Position numbers and translations under genes: made by a program. From contig NZ_WMEU01000003.1 of NCBI RefSeq assembly GCF_009856295.1, positions 124,001-188,000 on the forward strand: a stretch of 64,000 bases of DNA, in the 5' to 3' direction. Positions 17,286 through 26,787 of the stretch are shown here, one piece after another (positions within the stretch are counted from its first letter, which is position 1; each line of letters begins with the position of its first letter). The DNA comes from Pontibacillus yanchengensis (lineage in GTDB: Bacteria > Bacillota > Bacilli > Bacillales > BH030062). The notes under the pieces are model-generated. The model did no database searches and was not told the DNA's origin. It worked only from the letters and a program-made list of their open reading frames with translations.

Positions 17286-18494
17286 ATGACGACAAAATTA
17301 TTTTATCAAGACCCATATCAAACAGCATTTGAAACACAAGTAATCCGAACCGGAGAGCAAGAGGGACGCCCCTACATAGTATTAGAAGAAACAGCCTTCT
17401 ACCCAACAGGCGGTGGACAACCTCATGATACTGGCAGCCTAAATGGTGTGGCAGTAGTCGATGTAGAAGAAGTAGACGGAGAAGTGCGTCATTATCTTGC
17501 CGAGCGTCTACAGGATAGCAGCGTACATGGAATAGTAGATTGGAAGAGACGCTTTGATCATATGCAACAGCATAACGGTCAGCATATTTTATCGGCGATT
17601 ATGCACGATGAGTATGGTATGCAGACGGTAAGCTTTCATTTAGGAAAAGAAACGGTATCAATTGACCTAGATGCCAAGAGCCTTTCGGAAGACGTAATGA
17701 AGGAAGCGGAGCAAAAAGTAAATAGAATCATCCAGGAGAACCGTCCGATTGAAACGAAATGGCTGTCAGCAGAAGAAGCAAATCAATATCCACTTCGAAA
17801 AGCGCTATCTGTCGATGAAGCGGTACGTCTCGTGATTATTCCGGAAGTGGACTATAACGGATGTGGAGGCACGCATCCTCATGCAACTGGTGAAGTGATG
17901 GCGTTAAAACTGCTAGGATGGACGCGCCAAAAGAAGCAAGTTCGCCTAGAGTTTGCGTGTGGGTATCGAGTGCTGGAACAGCTTGGCACCAAGCACACTG
18001 TTCTATCTGGCATTAAGAATACTCTAAAACGTCCAGAAGCGGAACTAGTGCAAGAGGTAGATAGCTTAGTCCATGAAAACAAACAAAAAGATAAGCAGAT
18101 TACAGAATTACAGGAGCAACTTCTGGAGTATGAAGCACGTGATTTAATGGCCTACACCCAAGTGGATAACGGGATTCGCGTCGTGCAACATGTATTGATC
18201 AAACGTCCGATCAAATCGCTGCAAGCACTTGCCAAGAACATGACCAATCATTATCCTGACGCACTCGTCATTTTAGTAAGCAATCAAGAAGAACAACTTC
18301 AGTTCGTCCTAGCCCGTGGGGAGGATCTAACAGCTGATATGAACAAAATTGCCAAAGAAGTCATGCCCCTTATTGAAGGCAAAGGTGGAGGGAAGCCAAA
18401 CTTCGTACAAGGTGGGGGCAATAAGTCCCTTGAGGCTGGTGAATTTGCAGAAAAACTGAAGGAAACGGCACTGATATTTATGAACTGGTACTAA
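17286..18494 (+). CDS. Alanyl-tRNA editing protein, AlaX-like
   Basis: A 402-residue stand-alone editing protein related to the AlaRS editing domain. Zinc ligands are visible: HNGQH near residues 96-100 and CGGTH near residues 196-200. The GGG-rich segment EETAFYPTGGGQPHDTG is also conserved. A coiled region (about 255-285) is followed by a DHHA1-type C-terminal domain with a GGGKPNFVQGGG motif, the long AlaX form. It hydrolyses mischarged Ser- or Gly-tRNA(Ala). A ribosome binding site GGAAGGAAGG precedes the ATG. It looks intact although remnants lie on both sides. Confidence 0.9.
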   Translation: MTTKLFYQDPYQTAFETQVIRTGEQEGRPYIVLEETAFYPTGGGQPHDTGSLNGVAVVDVEEVDGEVRHYLAERLQDSSVHGIVDWKRRFDHMQQHNGQHILSAIMHDEYGMQTVSFHLGKETVSIDLDAKSLSEDVMKEAEQKVNRIIQENRPIETKWLSAEEANQYPLRKALSVDEAVRLVIIPEVDYNGCGGTHPHATGEVMALKLLGWTRQKKQVRLEFACGYRVLEQLGTKHTVLSGIKNTLKRPEAELVQEVDSLVHENKQKDKQITELQEQLLEYEARDLMAYTQVDNGIRVVQHVLIKRPIKSLQALAKNMTNHYPDALVILVSNQEEQLQFVLARGEDLTADMNKIAKEVMPLIEGKGGGKPNFVQGGGNKSLEAGEFAEKLKETALIFMNWY

Positions 18495-18716
18495 AAGACT
18501 GTTGAGAAATGCTTAAGTAACGCTATTGGTAGAGAAGTGGTGTTTAATAAGAAGTATGAACCGATTATACCAGGAGATGTACCTGCTACCTATGCATCAA
18601 CGGAATTATTGAACCAAGCAGTTGGATTTAGACCGGAAACTTCAATAGAGGATGGATTGCAGAATTTTGCTGATTGGTATGTGAGTTACTATAAGGTGGA
18701 AAAAGTGAAACTCTAG
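18495..18716 (+). pseudogene. C-terminal fragment of a UDP-glucuronate epimerase-like gene
   Basis: Directly after the AlaX stop and in the same frame, 73 codons read like the end of a CapI/UDP-glucuronate 4-epimerase: PIIPGDVPATYASTELL, then VGFRPETSIEDGL and FADWYVSYY, ending at TAG 18714-18716. The N-terminal Rossmann part is absent, so this is a deletion remnant. Its abrupt start at the AlaX stop codon suggests a deletion junction there. Confidence 0.7.
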
Positions 18717-18804
18717 TCATCGCATACATTTTATGAGTCTTCACCTTTTCTATGCTTTTTGGAGTGGGAGGTTGTTTATAGTTATTAATTTAGAGGAGGA
18801 TAAT

Positions 18805-19641
18805 ATGGACAGGATGCGTGTACTTCAGCATATTGACCCAACTGATTCATTTCCGGTGTGGGATTATAGGTCAATAGGAAAATACGAAGAGAAAGCTGCA
18901 GTCTATGTCTTTTGGGATGAAAAAGGTTATGAACAGGAAAATCGCCATGACTTATATGCAGAACACTCACCAGTTTACATTGGAAAAACTAATAATTTAA
19001 CAAAAAGAATTATTCAGCATTTAACACATGATGATTGTACTGAGAATTTTTCTACCTATTTTTACCATATAGATGTCTATGTTTTTGAGAATCTAAGCAA
19101 GAATCATTCTTTAATTCAAGCGATGAAAGAAGATAAATTACGATATGAAAATCTAGCTGACTTATATGAAGTATATCTTATAACGAGACGTTTCCCATGG
19201 TTCAATGATACACATAACTTTTATGTGACAAAATACAAAACTAGATTAATGTATTTTAGTAATGACTATCATAATCTTAGACGTAGTAATTGGTTTGAAT
19301 CGGAGGCAAAGATAGAATATGGCTTTAAACAAATAGAAAAAATGGCTAAAGAACTATCTCTCCCTGTACAAACAATTACACAAGAGAGATGGTTAAGGCT
19401 AGAAGATTTTGTGGATGGACTAATTAGTAGAAGGAAAAATAAATTTCCTTTAAGGGATAATTTAATAAAATATCTTCAGAATAAGGTTGATAGAAATACA
19501 TTTAAAATTAAAACTATGAAAGGTGAAGATAAACTTTTTAGCTATCATAAGAAGGAAAGTAATCATTATTATATAGCGTCAGATGCATTACTATATTACA
19601 GACCTAGTGAACAACTCATTTCACGTCTTTCTAAAAACTAA
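18805..19641 (+). CDS. GIY-YIG nuclease-domain protein
   Basis: A 278-residue protein. AAVYVFWDEKG followed by PVYIGKTNNLTKRIIQHL (about residues 29-72) fits the GIY-YIG nuclease core, with Tyr, Arg and His in the expected places. The remainder is charged, rich in Lys and Asn, and unrecognised. The ATG at 18805 is chosen because AGAGGAGGA precedes it. The gene is more AT-rich than its neighbours and stands alone between remnants and a terminator, so horizontal acquisition is likely. It could be a homing, restriction or repair-type nuclease; no partner gene helps decide. Confidence 0.6.
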   Translation: MDRMRVLQHIDPTDSFPVWDYRSIGKYEEKAAVYVFWDEKGYEQENRHDLYAEHSPVYIGKTNNLTKRIIQHLTHDDCTENFSTYFYHIDVYVFENLSKNHSLIQAMKEDKLRYENLADLYEVYLITRRFPWFNDTHNFYVTKYKTRLMYFSNDYHNLRRSNWFESEAKIEYGFKQIEKMAKELSLPVQTITQERWLRLEDFVDGLISRRKNKFPLRDNLIKYLQNKVDRNTFKIKTMKGEDKLFSYHKKESNHYYIASDALLYYRPSEQLISRLSKN

Positions 19642-19717
19642 AAAGGGGCTCTGGGGATTTTTGAAAATACTTAAGTGATTAGAGAAGTTTAAAATGTTGA
19701 ACTGGATGAAATTGCGT

Positions 19718-19757
19718 AACACTCCCTGCTAAATATTTGGGAGGGAGTGTTTTTTGT
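19718..19757 (+). terminator. Intrinsic terminator after the GIY-YIG gene
   Basis: AACACTCCCT pairs with AGGGAGTGTT and is followed by six T, about 80 bases after the stop. The rest of 19642-19868 shows nothing else. Confidence 0.85.
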
Positions 19758-19868
19758 TAAGAACACACGTTAGCTAAGCAAGTATTCCCTTATTGATACA
19801 ATCCATCCTCGAAAGCTCCCCGTAACAAGTTACAAGATAATGTCTATGACTAACATCCTCCTCAATAA

Positions 19869-20666
19869 TCTGGAAATGAAGGACCGGTTTCCAATGTTGC
19901 ATCTGCTACAACGGACTCCACAGATCTGGAGCCTCTTATTATCCAGGATGCTTCCATAACGTATGATGGGACAAAAGGAGTTGTACACCTGAAGGTTGTG
20001 GATAAAAAAACGAAAGAGGGAGTAACTGCTTCCCTTGGTGGTCGTTTTACAAAATTAAACGGTGATTATGTGAAAACCTCGACCAATGAGCTTGGAAACG
20101 TCAACTTTAGCACCGACAGTATTCCAAATGAGAAGGGGCAACTTGGGTTTAAGGTTAATACCATTAATAAAGCTGGATATTACTGGGCTTCTGCTTAAAA
20201 CGAGTATGAAGAACTCGAGACAGAATGGGAAAAGCAAGTTATTAACGTTTCTCAAGACGCACATGTAAGAAGTGGGAAAGGCCAACATGTTACTTATGAA
20301 GACAGTCCACTGCTTTGGGTTAAAGATATAGAGGATAGTAAGAGTCTCCATTATGATCGTATTACGTACTTACAATATGATCTCTCCTCTATAAAGAGTA
20401 GCTCTATCAATAAAGCGTTCCTTCATTTTTATACGGATTAAGGAGTAACAGATCCGGACGTGTGGAAGGTTCCAGTTACATTACATGGTCTAGAAGTTGA
20501 TGAATGGAGTAAAGACTGGTATAGCTTGGATGTAACGAACTATGTGCAAAGTCAACTAACGGATAAGAAACTAACGTTTGAATTGCAGGACGTTAATGGT
20601 ACAGATCGAATCGTCAAATTGCAAAGTAAAGAAAATCAGAATGGTAGTTTTCTAGAAATACATTAA
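19869..20666 (+). pseudogene. Degraded secreted/cell-wall protein with FnIII and DNRLRE-like parts
   Basis: One frame reads as protein for 265 codons but is broken by two in-frame TAA codons (20196-20198 and 20439-20441). The start lies after an upstream stop at 19866. NEGPVSNVASATT is the typical end of a fibronectin type III domain. Later RITYLQYDLSSI, WYSLDVTNYV and LQSKENQNGSFLEI resemble a DNRLRE/CBM96-type carbohydrate-binding domain. It is the tail of a large extracellular polysaccharide-active protein whose front is missing. A terminator still follows it. Confidence 0.65.
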
Positions 20667-20673
20667 TGGTGAT

Positions 20674-20708
20674 GGGCGTTGCTTCAAAGCAACGTCCTTA
20701 TTTTTTTA
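20674..20708 (+). terminator. Terminator after the degraded secreted-protein gene
   Basis: GGGCGTTGCTT pairs with AAGCAACGTCC (one G-T pair), with a T-rich tail. Confidence 0.8.
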
Positions 20709-20796
20709 CTAGAGGTGTCTGCCACCATCCGAGGCTAGTCCGATAAGTTTTTCGTTTTATTAAAAATATAGGGTATTTTAAAAAAAACATATAAAA

Positions 20797-20821
20797 AAAG
20801 CCTGCACAACATGCAGGCTTT
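20797..20821 (-). terminator. Terminator of the dehydrogenase operon
   Basis: AAAGCCTGCA pairs with TGCAGGCTTT; on the minus strand it ends in a run of T, six bases beyond the aldehyde dehydrogenase stop. Confidence 0.85.
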
Positions 20822-20826
20822 AAAAA

Positions 20827-22245
20827 TTATAACCCAACCGAAATATACTTCGTCTCCAAATACTCCTCAATACCATGATGCCCACCTTCACGACCTAGGC
20901 CACTCTGCTTAAAACCACCGAATGGAGCTTGTGGGGTAGATGGCAGTCCATCATTTAATCCTACGATACCGTATTCTAATTGTTCGCTAATGTTGATCCC
21001 TTTTGTTATGTTTTCCGTGAACACATAAGCGGATAAACCATAAATTGTATCATTGGCTCTTTGGATCGCTTCTTCTTCCGTTTGGAACGTAGCAATCGGT
21101 ACCAGTGGTCCGAATGTTTCTTCTGTCATACAGACCATGTCTTCTTTCGCATCTGTTAGGACGACGGGACTGAAGTACAGGCTGTCTTGAGTTTGTCCTT
21201 TATATACCACGTTTGCGCCTTTTTCTTCGGCGTCTTGGACATGCTTTTGTACTTTTGCCACTGCTTCCTCGTTAATGAGTGGGCCGAGGTCTACGCCTTC
21301 CTCTAATCCATTTCCTATGGTTAGTTTCTTGATTTCTTCTATTAATTTTTCTGTGAATGTCTCAACCAGTGATTCATGCACATAAATGCGGTTGGAACTC
21401 AAGCATGTCTGGCCGGCATTTCGGAATTTTGATCCCATGACGCCCTCTACTGCTTTGTCTAGGTCCGCGTCGTCCATCACAATAACTGGTGCATGCCCTC
21501 CTAGTTCAAGGGACACTTTTTTGACATTGTCTGCTGATCCTTTCATTAACTGTTTTCCGACTGCTGTGGAGCCTGTGAATGTTAACTTTCGAACGCGCTC
21601 ATCTTGTAACCATGCTTCTCCAATAGCCTTTGGGTCACCTGTTACGACGTTGATAACGCCTTTTGGTACGCCTGCTTGTTCTGCTAGATTGGCTAGTTTC
21701 ATAGCGGTAATCGGTGTTAGTTCCGCTGGCTTGATGACCACGGTGCATCCCGTCGCAAGAGCTGGGGCGACTTTTCGAGTAATCATGGCAGCTGGGAAGT
21801 TCCATGGTGTGATGACAGCGACAACACCAACAGGTTGTTTATGAACAAATAATCGTTTGTCTCGTTGGGTAGCGGGGATTTGTTCTCCGTACACACGCTT
21901 TCCTTCTTCTGCATACCACGAGATAAAGCCATTCGCGTAATTCATTTCCCCTCGTGACTCTTTTAACGGTTTTCCTTGTTCCATCGTCATCGTACGTGCT
22001 AAGTCTTCCTTATGTTCGTTGATGAGCTCATGCCATTTTCGGATGATGGTACTTCGTTCATGGGCAGAGTACTGGGACCAGCTTTTAAATGCTTCGGAAG
22101 CAGCATCCACTGCTTGGCTTGCTTCTTTTTCTCCGCCATGTGGAACCGTTGCGATAACTTCCCCCGTTGCAGGGTTGGTCACGTCTAATGGGGCTAATTC
22201 CTGCCCCATCTCTTCACCGTTTATTTTTAGACCATAGTGTTCCAT
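20827..22245 (-). CDS. gabD: NAD(P)-dependent aldehyde dehydrogenase, succinate-semialdehyde type
   Basis: Aldehyde dehydrogenase of 472 residues counted from the ATG at 22245, chosen because AGGAGGA lies just upstream and overlaps an earlier ATG at 22260. Active-site residues are intact: Asn149 in TPWNFPAAM, Glu247 in ELGGHAP and Cys281 in GQTCLSSNR. GEQIPA and the overall length point to the GabD branch. It would oxidise succinate semialdehyde or a related short semialdehyde to the acid. Last gene of the sigma-54-type operon; the iron alcohol dehydrogenase two genes upstream could supply its aldehyde. Confidence 0.85.
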   Translation of the reverse strand: MEHYGLKINGEEMGQELAPLDVTNPATGEVIATVPHGGEKEASQAVDAASEAFKSWSQYSAHERSTIIRKWHELINEHKEDLARTMTMEQGKPLKESRGEMNYANGFISWYAEEGKRVYGEQIPATQRDKRLFVHKQPVGVVAVITPWNFPAAMITRKVAPALATGCTVVIKPAELTPITAMKLANLAEQAGVPKGVINVVTGDPKAIGEAWLQDERVRKLTFTGSTAVGKQLMKGSADNVKKVSLELGGHAPVIVMDDADLDKAVEGVMGSKFRNAGQTCLSSNRIYVHESLVETFTEKLIEEIKKLTIGNGLEEGVDLGPLINEEAVAKVQKHVQDAEEKGANVVYKGQTQDSLYFSPVVLTDAKEDMVCMTEETFGPLVPIATFQTEEEAIQRANDTIYGLSAYVFTENITKGINISEQLEYGIVGLNDGLPSTPQAPFGGFKQSGLGREGGHHGIEEYLETKYISVGL

Positions 22246-22266
22246 GTTTGTCCTCCTCATCGATTG

Positions 22267-23658
22267 TTAGGATATTTTTCGTTTTTCCTCTTCATCTTCC
22301 ATATCTTTTGTGAAAATCTCATCGTTTTCCCCTGTGAAGAATTGCTTGCCATACACTAATAGCGTAAGGATGATCCCAACAGCGAACGCCCATGTTGCGC
22401 CTTTTACTGCTAGGACAGCAGCGATGATTCCGGCAATTCCAAGGTCACGGTGACTTCTCGATTCTAAAATCCCTACACGGACACTGACATATCCTTGGAT
22501 TAATAATGTTAGGGCAAGGGCAATGCCTAGAATCGGCTCAACCAAGCTGACGATTGGCATCAGAATCAGTCCTGTATTCGTTCCCCAACGGAAGGAGCCT
22601 GATCCACCAAATAAGGAGTTCATTGCTTTTTTACCTTCTTTGTAGCGTTCAATGACCACAACCTGCATCGCTGCCCAAAGTGGACCTGCCATGGTAACGT
22701 CAGGACCAAGAAAGCTCATAAGCGAGTTACGGCCACCGAAAATCATATGAGCGCGGTTTTCGTTGTAATCCACTTTTTCATCTTGGCGAACATCGTCAGC
22801 CTCCGAGATAAGTGCTTTACTTTGTAGTACATCACCAAATAGAACAATATAAGCTGCTAATACTGTTGGGACAGCTTTGATAAATAACATAAAGGAAGGG
22901 AAGCCGACGCCGAATACAGTGTATTCACTCCAAAGCGTACCGAAGTCAGGGTTAATAAATCCCCATTCAATCGTTGGCCATGGTGCTTCACCAAATAGGG
23001 GACCAATGATGACAGCTAACACGATAATCGGAAAGACGCCTAGTTTACCTATTAATCCCCATACTCGATTTTGACTTTTGAGTTTATTAAAATGTTTGGA
23101 AAAAATAATATAAAATGCAATGCCTACAGCTATCGAAATCGACCATGGAAAGCTTTCAAAACGTCCACCTGCTTCAAATATGGACTTAACGGCTGCAAAC
23201 CCTGCACCAATGATGACCCCGGATTTAATAGCTGGTGGAACAAAGGTGACGACTTTTCGGGCGAGTCCTGTAACACCCAAGAAGACGGAAAAGAGTCCTA
23301 GGGTTAACTGGAAGGCGACGAGGGCATGAACCCGGTCCACCCCTTCCGGAAACGTGGATACATAAGCCATAATCAACGGGATGGCTGGTGTAATCCATCC
23401 TGGAACAACGGGATCGCCGAGCAGGTGGTGGGTTAAGTACAAAATACCGTTTAACAGCACCACTGCTAAGGCAACTTCAAATGGCATTCCTAACAATTCC
23501 GTCATTAATGGAATGGCGGCCAAGTCAACAGCGCACATCAAAAGACCTTGTACATAATCGGGCCATTCGAATTTATAGTGAATAAAAGGAAGTCTTAATT
23601 TGAATGGCCCTAACGGGATATAAGGGGATTCTTCACCATGGGTACGATTTTTCCACAT
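22267..23658 (-). CDS. Permease of the NCS2/SulP-like superfamily
   Basis: Membrane protein of 463 residues with about 12-14 hydrophobic segments, between the two dehydrogenase genes. The pattern of half-helix motifs (GWITPAIPLIMAYVSTFPEG, VVTFVPPAIKSGVIIGAGF) and the FLGPDVTMAGPLWAAMQ segment recall the nucleobase/sulfate permease fold, but it is not a close match to classical xanthine or uracil permeases. It probably imports or exports the substrate of the operon, perhaps a hydroxy acid. The substrate is unknown. Confidence 0.7.
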   Translation of the reverse strand: MWKNRTHGEESPYIPLGPFKLRLPFIHYKFEWPDYVQGLLMCAVDLAAIPLMTELLGMPFEVALAVVLLNGILYLTHHLLGDPVVPGWITPAIPLIMAYVSTFPEGVDRVHALVAFQLTLGLFSVFLGVTGLARKVVTFVPPAIKSGVIIGAGFAAVKSIFEAGGRFESFPWSISIAVGIAFYIIFSKHFNKLKSQNRVWGLIGKLGVFPIIVLAVIIGPLFGEAPWPTIEWGFINPDFGTLWSEYTVFGVGFPSFMLFIKAVPTVLAAYIVLFGDVLQSKALISEADDVRQDEKVDYNENRAHMIFGGRNSLMSFLGPDVTMAGPLWAAMQVVVIERYKEGKKAMNSLFGGSGSFRWGTNTGLILMPIVSLVEPILGIALALTLLIQGYVSVRVGILESRSHRDLGIAGIIAAVLAVKGATWAFAVGIILTLLVYGKQFFTGENDEIFTKDMEDEEEKRKIS

Positions 23659-23700
23659 GTTGCATACCTCTTTTCTTAAAGATTTTTGGCATACTACTGG

Positions 23701-24849
23701 TTAGTATGCAGATTGATAGATTTGCTCTATTTCTTCCTTTCCTAATTTACGAGGATTGTTGGTTAGCAATCGTTGTATTTTACTAGCATCTTCCGCCATT
23801 GCTTTTATGTCATGTTCCGGTATATCAAAAGATCGTAATCCAGCAGGGATATTGACTTCTTTGCATAGTCGTTCCATAGCTGTTACCGCGTGGTTTGCAG
23901 CGTCTGAATCGGATAGGTGAGATACTTGTTCTCCGAAAGCATCTCCAATGTCCCGGAAGCGTTCTACGCAAGCGATTTTATTCCATTCCATTACATAAGG
24001 AAGAAGGAGTGCGTTGCTTACACCATGGGCGATATTGTAGCGCCCGCCTAGTGGATAGGCTAGAGCATGTACTGCTCCTACTCCTGCATTTCCAAAAGCC
24101 ATCCCCGCCATGAGGCTTGCGGTAGCCATGTTTTCACGAGCTTCGATATGGTCGGGATTCGCATAGGCTTTCGGTAGATTTTTGGAAATCATCTGGATGG
24201 CCTGGATTGCTAAGGCATCTGTAATAGGGGAGGCATGCACAGAGATATAGGCTTCAATAGCATGCACAAGCGCATCCACGCCGCTAGCAGCAGTTACCGA
24301 AGGAGGCATGGTTAATGTCATTTCCGGTGCGACAATAGCGACATCCGGTAGTAGGTAATCACTGACGATGCCTTTTTTGAGTTGCGCTTCCTTATCCGAC
24401 AGAATGGAGATGTTCGTTACTTCCGATCCTGTCCCGGCTGTGGTAGGAAGCGTAATGATGGGACTACCTTTTTGAGGCACAAGGTCTGTTCCAATAAGAT
24501 CACCTAAGGAACCATGATGAGAGGAGAGGGCCGAGACGCTCTTGGCGATATCAATCGCACTCCCGCCACCAATGGCGATTAAGCTATCATGATTTCCTTT
24601 CGTAAACACGTCTACACATTCTTCCACAATCTTGAGCTCCGGATCGGGTTTTACACCTGTGAACACCTCGTAGGAAAGCCCTTTCAAAAATGGGGTTATT
24701 TGATCGACAACTCCAACCTTCTGTAAGATGTCATCCGTTACAATTAACGGATTGGAGACCTGAAGCCGATGCAATTCTTCTGTGAGTTTTTCCGTTGCGC
24801 CATTACCCGTAATGAGTTTGTTGGCAATTTTAAATGTACTGATAGTCAT
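23701..24849 (-). CDS. Iron-containing alcohol dehydrogenase
   Basis: A group III alcohol dehydrogenase of 382 residues. The N-terminal nucleotide part carries GGGSAIDIAKS and TTAGTGSEVT. The metal ligands lie in VDALVHAIEAYIS and VHALAYPLGGRYNIAHG. It would oxidise a primary alcohol to an aldehyde with NAD. Paired with a succinate-semialdehyde-type dehydrogenase, 4-hydroxybutyrate is an attractive substrate, but other short alcohols fit. First gene after the -24/-12 promoter. Confidence 0.88.
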   Translation of the reverse strand: MTISTFKIANKLITGNGATEKLTEELHRLQVSNPLIVTDDILQKVGVVDQITPFLKGLSYEVFTGVKPDPELKIVEECVDVFTKGNHDSLIAIGGGSAIDIAKSVSALSSHHGSLGDLIGTDLVPQKGSPIITLPTTAGTGSEVTNISILSDKEAQLKKGIVSDYLLPDVAIVAPEMTLTMPPSVTAASGVDALVHAIEAYISVHASPITDALAIQAIQMISKNLPKAYANPDHIEARENMATASLMAGMAFGNAGVGAVHALAYPLGGRYNIAHGVSNALLLPYVMEWNKIACVERFRDIGDAFGEQVSHLSDSDAANHAVTAMERLCKEVNIPAGLRSFDIPEHDIKAMAEDASKIQRLLTNNPRKLGKEEIEQIYQSAY

Positions 24850-24884
24850 TGGATTGGTACTCCTTTCTTGTTTACTCCACTATG

Positions 24885-24900
24885 TGCAAAAATCATGCCA
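24885..24900 (-). promoter_or_regulatory. Sigma-54 (-24/-12) promoter of the dehydrogenase operon
   Basis: On the minus strand TGGCAT, five bases, then TTGCA: the GG and GC pairs are 10 bases apart, as sigma-54 requires. It lies about 36 bases before the alcohol dehydrogenase start and just downstream of a sigma-54 activator gene. An imperfect inverted repeat (GACAA at 24926-24930 and TTGTC at 24954-24958) could be the activator site. Confidence 0.8.
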
Positions 24901-24995
24901 ACTTAGTGAGATTTCAGAAAATAACGACAATGGCGCACTTGAGTTTGAAAGCGTTGTCATAAAACTGTTGCAATGTTGATTAGGAATTCAATCAA

Positions 24996-25034
24996 AAAAG
25001 AGGAGAGTGATTGAAAATATAATCACTCTCCCCA
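24996..25034 (-). terminator. Terminator of the sigma-54 activator gene
   Basis: On the minus strand GGAGAGTGATT pairs with AATCACTCTCC and is followed by a T-run; the stem includes the stop codon. Confidence 0.8.
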
Positions 25035-26615
25035 TTTTTTCATTTTCTGTACGATGGTTGATTGGCTTACCTCTAACACTTCTGCAACTTTTCTCGTTGT
25101 TTTATATTTTCTCATCGCTTTTGTAATCATCGTACGTTCCACTTGCTCGATCGCTTGTTTGAGGGGGATGATGTCATCATGTTCTCCTGGTGCATGATTC
25201 CTGCTTTGGAGTAGTTCTTCTGGTAGATCGTCTCGCGTAATGTGATCTTCAGTTGTTGTCACGACTAACTGTTCGATGAGATTCTTTAACTCTCGTATGT
25301 TACCAGGCCACTCAAAATCATAAAAAGCATCGATGGCATCAAGCGTGATTGTCTTATCGAATCCATAGGTTGCATTGTACTCTTGTAAGAAATGCTCGGT
25401 CATCGCATGGATCTCTTTTTTTCGCTCCCGCAATGGTGGAATGTGAATGGGGACGACGTTTAACCGGTAGTAAAGGTCTTCGCGAAAGTCACCCGTCTTC
25501 ACTAGCTGTTTGAGATTTTTATGAGACGCAGCAATAATCCGCACATCAATATGCTTTAGCTTGGACGAACCAACTGGATAAAAGGCTTGGTCTTCAATAA
25601 CTTTCAATAGTTTTACTTGCAGCTCTAACGGCAAGTCTCCGATTTCATCCAAGAATAAAGTTCCGTGATCAGCCACTTCCAATAGTCCTTTTTTGCCTCT
25701 GGATAAAGCTCCGGTAAATGCACCGGCTTCATAGCCAAATAGTTCCGCTTCGATCAAGTTGGTAGGGAGGGCTCCGCAATTCAGCTCTAGAAAACTGTTG
25801 CTGCTACGATTCGATTTCTCGTGAACATGCTTCGCAATCATCGTCTTGCCAACCCCAGTTTCCCCATGCATGAGAATCTGGGCATCCGTCTTGGCAACAC
25901 GCTCGATAATGCTCAGGAGGTTTTTCATTTTATCGCTAACGTAAAACGGGGATTCTTCTGTTTTCGAGTACGCTTCTTTTGAACTTTGTCGTAGATTTTT
26001 CAATTCTTGAAGGTCTTCTACTTGATGCTTCAGCTCTAATAACTCTGTAATGTCTCGTACACTATTAATCACGTAGAGGATTTCTCCGTTGTTAGAAAAA
26101 ATCGGTGTACCGGAAACAATGATATTTCTGCCATTGGCAATTTTTTGCATGAGCGTCACGGGTCTTTCTTCTTTTAGAACTTGAAGAGAGGCAGACTTGG
26201 ATATATAACCAGCATTAATCACATCATCCATATGATAGCCAATTAGCTGTTCCGCTTTTAAATCCGTAATGCGTTCATACGCTTTATTTACTTTTACCGT
26301 TACACCATCCCCATTGGTGATGAATACCCCATCATGAAGCGAGTTGATGATGTCTGTGAAAATGGGGCTGTCTAGGATTTCGCTGTATTGATGGTCTATT
26401 TTGTTCGTTCCTTCCTTATTCCTTCGTAATTGAGCTTGTAGAATGTCTCCCAATGACTGACTAAGATCTTCGCTATCCAAAATCTCACGCATATTTTCAA
26501 TGGATAAGGTCCCGATGACTTCCCCTTGATCATCAACCACTTCGATCATTTCCACGGTAGAATCTGAAAATTGTTCAATCGCCCTACTGATGTGCGCGTT
26601 TTTGTGTAATTGCAT
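25023..26615 (-). CDS. Sigma-54-dependent transcriptional activator with PAS domain
   Basis: Activator of 530 residues. Order: a CBS-like N-terminal stretch (about 1-60), a PAS domain (about 85-195), a short linker, the AAA+ core and a Fis-type helix-turn-helix at the end. Core motifs are intact: Walker A GETGVGKT, GAFTGA for sigma-54 contact, and Walker B LFLDEIGDL. The PAS domain probably senses a small molecule. The gene directly precedes the -24/-12 promoter, so it very likely activates the dehydrogenase/permease operon. A good ribosome binding site (GGAGGGG) precedes its ATG. Confidence 0.92.
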   Translation of the reverse strand: MQLHKNAHISRAIEQFSDSTVEMIEVVDDQGEVIGTLSIENMREILDSEDLSQSLGDILQAQLRRNKEGTNKIDHQYSEILDSPIFTDIINSLHDGVFITNGDGVTVKVNKAYERITDLKAEQLIGYHMDDVINAGYISKSASLQVLKEERPVTLMQKIANGRNIIVSGTPIFSNNGEILYVINSVRDITELLELKHQVEDLQELKNLRQSSKEAYSKTEESPFYVSDKMKNLLSIIERVAKTDAQILMHGETGVGKTMIAKHVHEKSNRSSNSFLELNCGALPTNLIEAELFGYEAGAFTGALSRGKKGLLEVADHGTLFLDEIGDLPLELQVKLLKVIEDQAFYPVGSSKLKHIDVRIIAASHKNLKQLVKTGDFREDLYYRLNVVPIHIPPLRERKKEIHAMTEHFLQEYNATYGFDKTITLDAIDAFYDFEWPGNIRELKNLIEQLVVTTTEDHITRDDLPEELLQSRNHAPGEHDDIIPLKQAIEQVERTMITKAMRKYKTTRKVAEVLEVSQSTIVQKMKKWGE

Positions 26616-26660
26616 GGTAGCCCCTCCGCTCTTAGCTGTTTTGTCTCATTTTATCATGAG

Positions 26661-26689
26661 TGGGATGGGGGGACAGGTTCCTTGTTTCA
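26661..26689. repeat. REP unit
   Basis: Centre ACAGGT; the right arm is degenerate. It lies about 45 bases upstream of the sigma-54 activator start, between genes. Confidence 0.75.
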
Positions 26690-26787
26690 TTTAGAGGTTT
26701 TAAAGTTAGTATGTTTTTTGTTATGTGAAGATGTAGTCGGTGAATTCATAACTTCACACGCATTATAGACGTTAGAAAATCAGTTAA

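Noticed and set aside
21386..21844. 152-codon frame opposite the aldehyde dehydrogenase
   Set aside because: Antisense shadow of a gene with intact active-site motifs.
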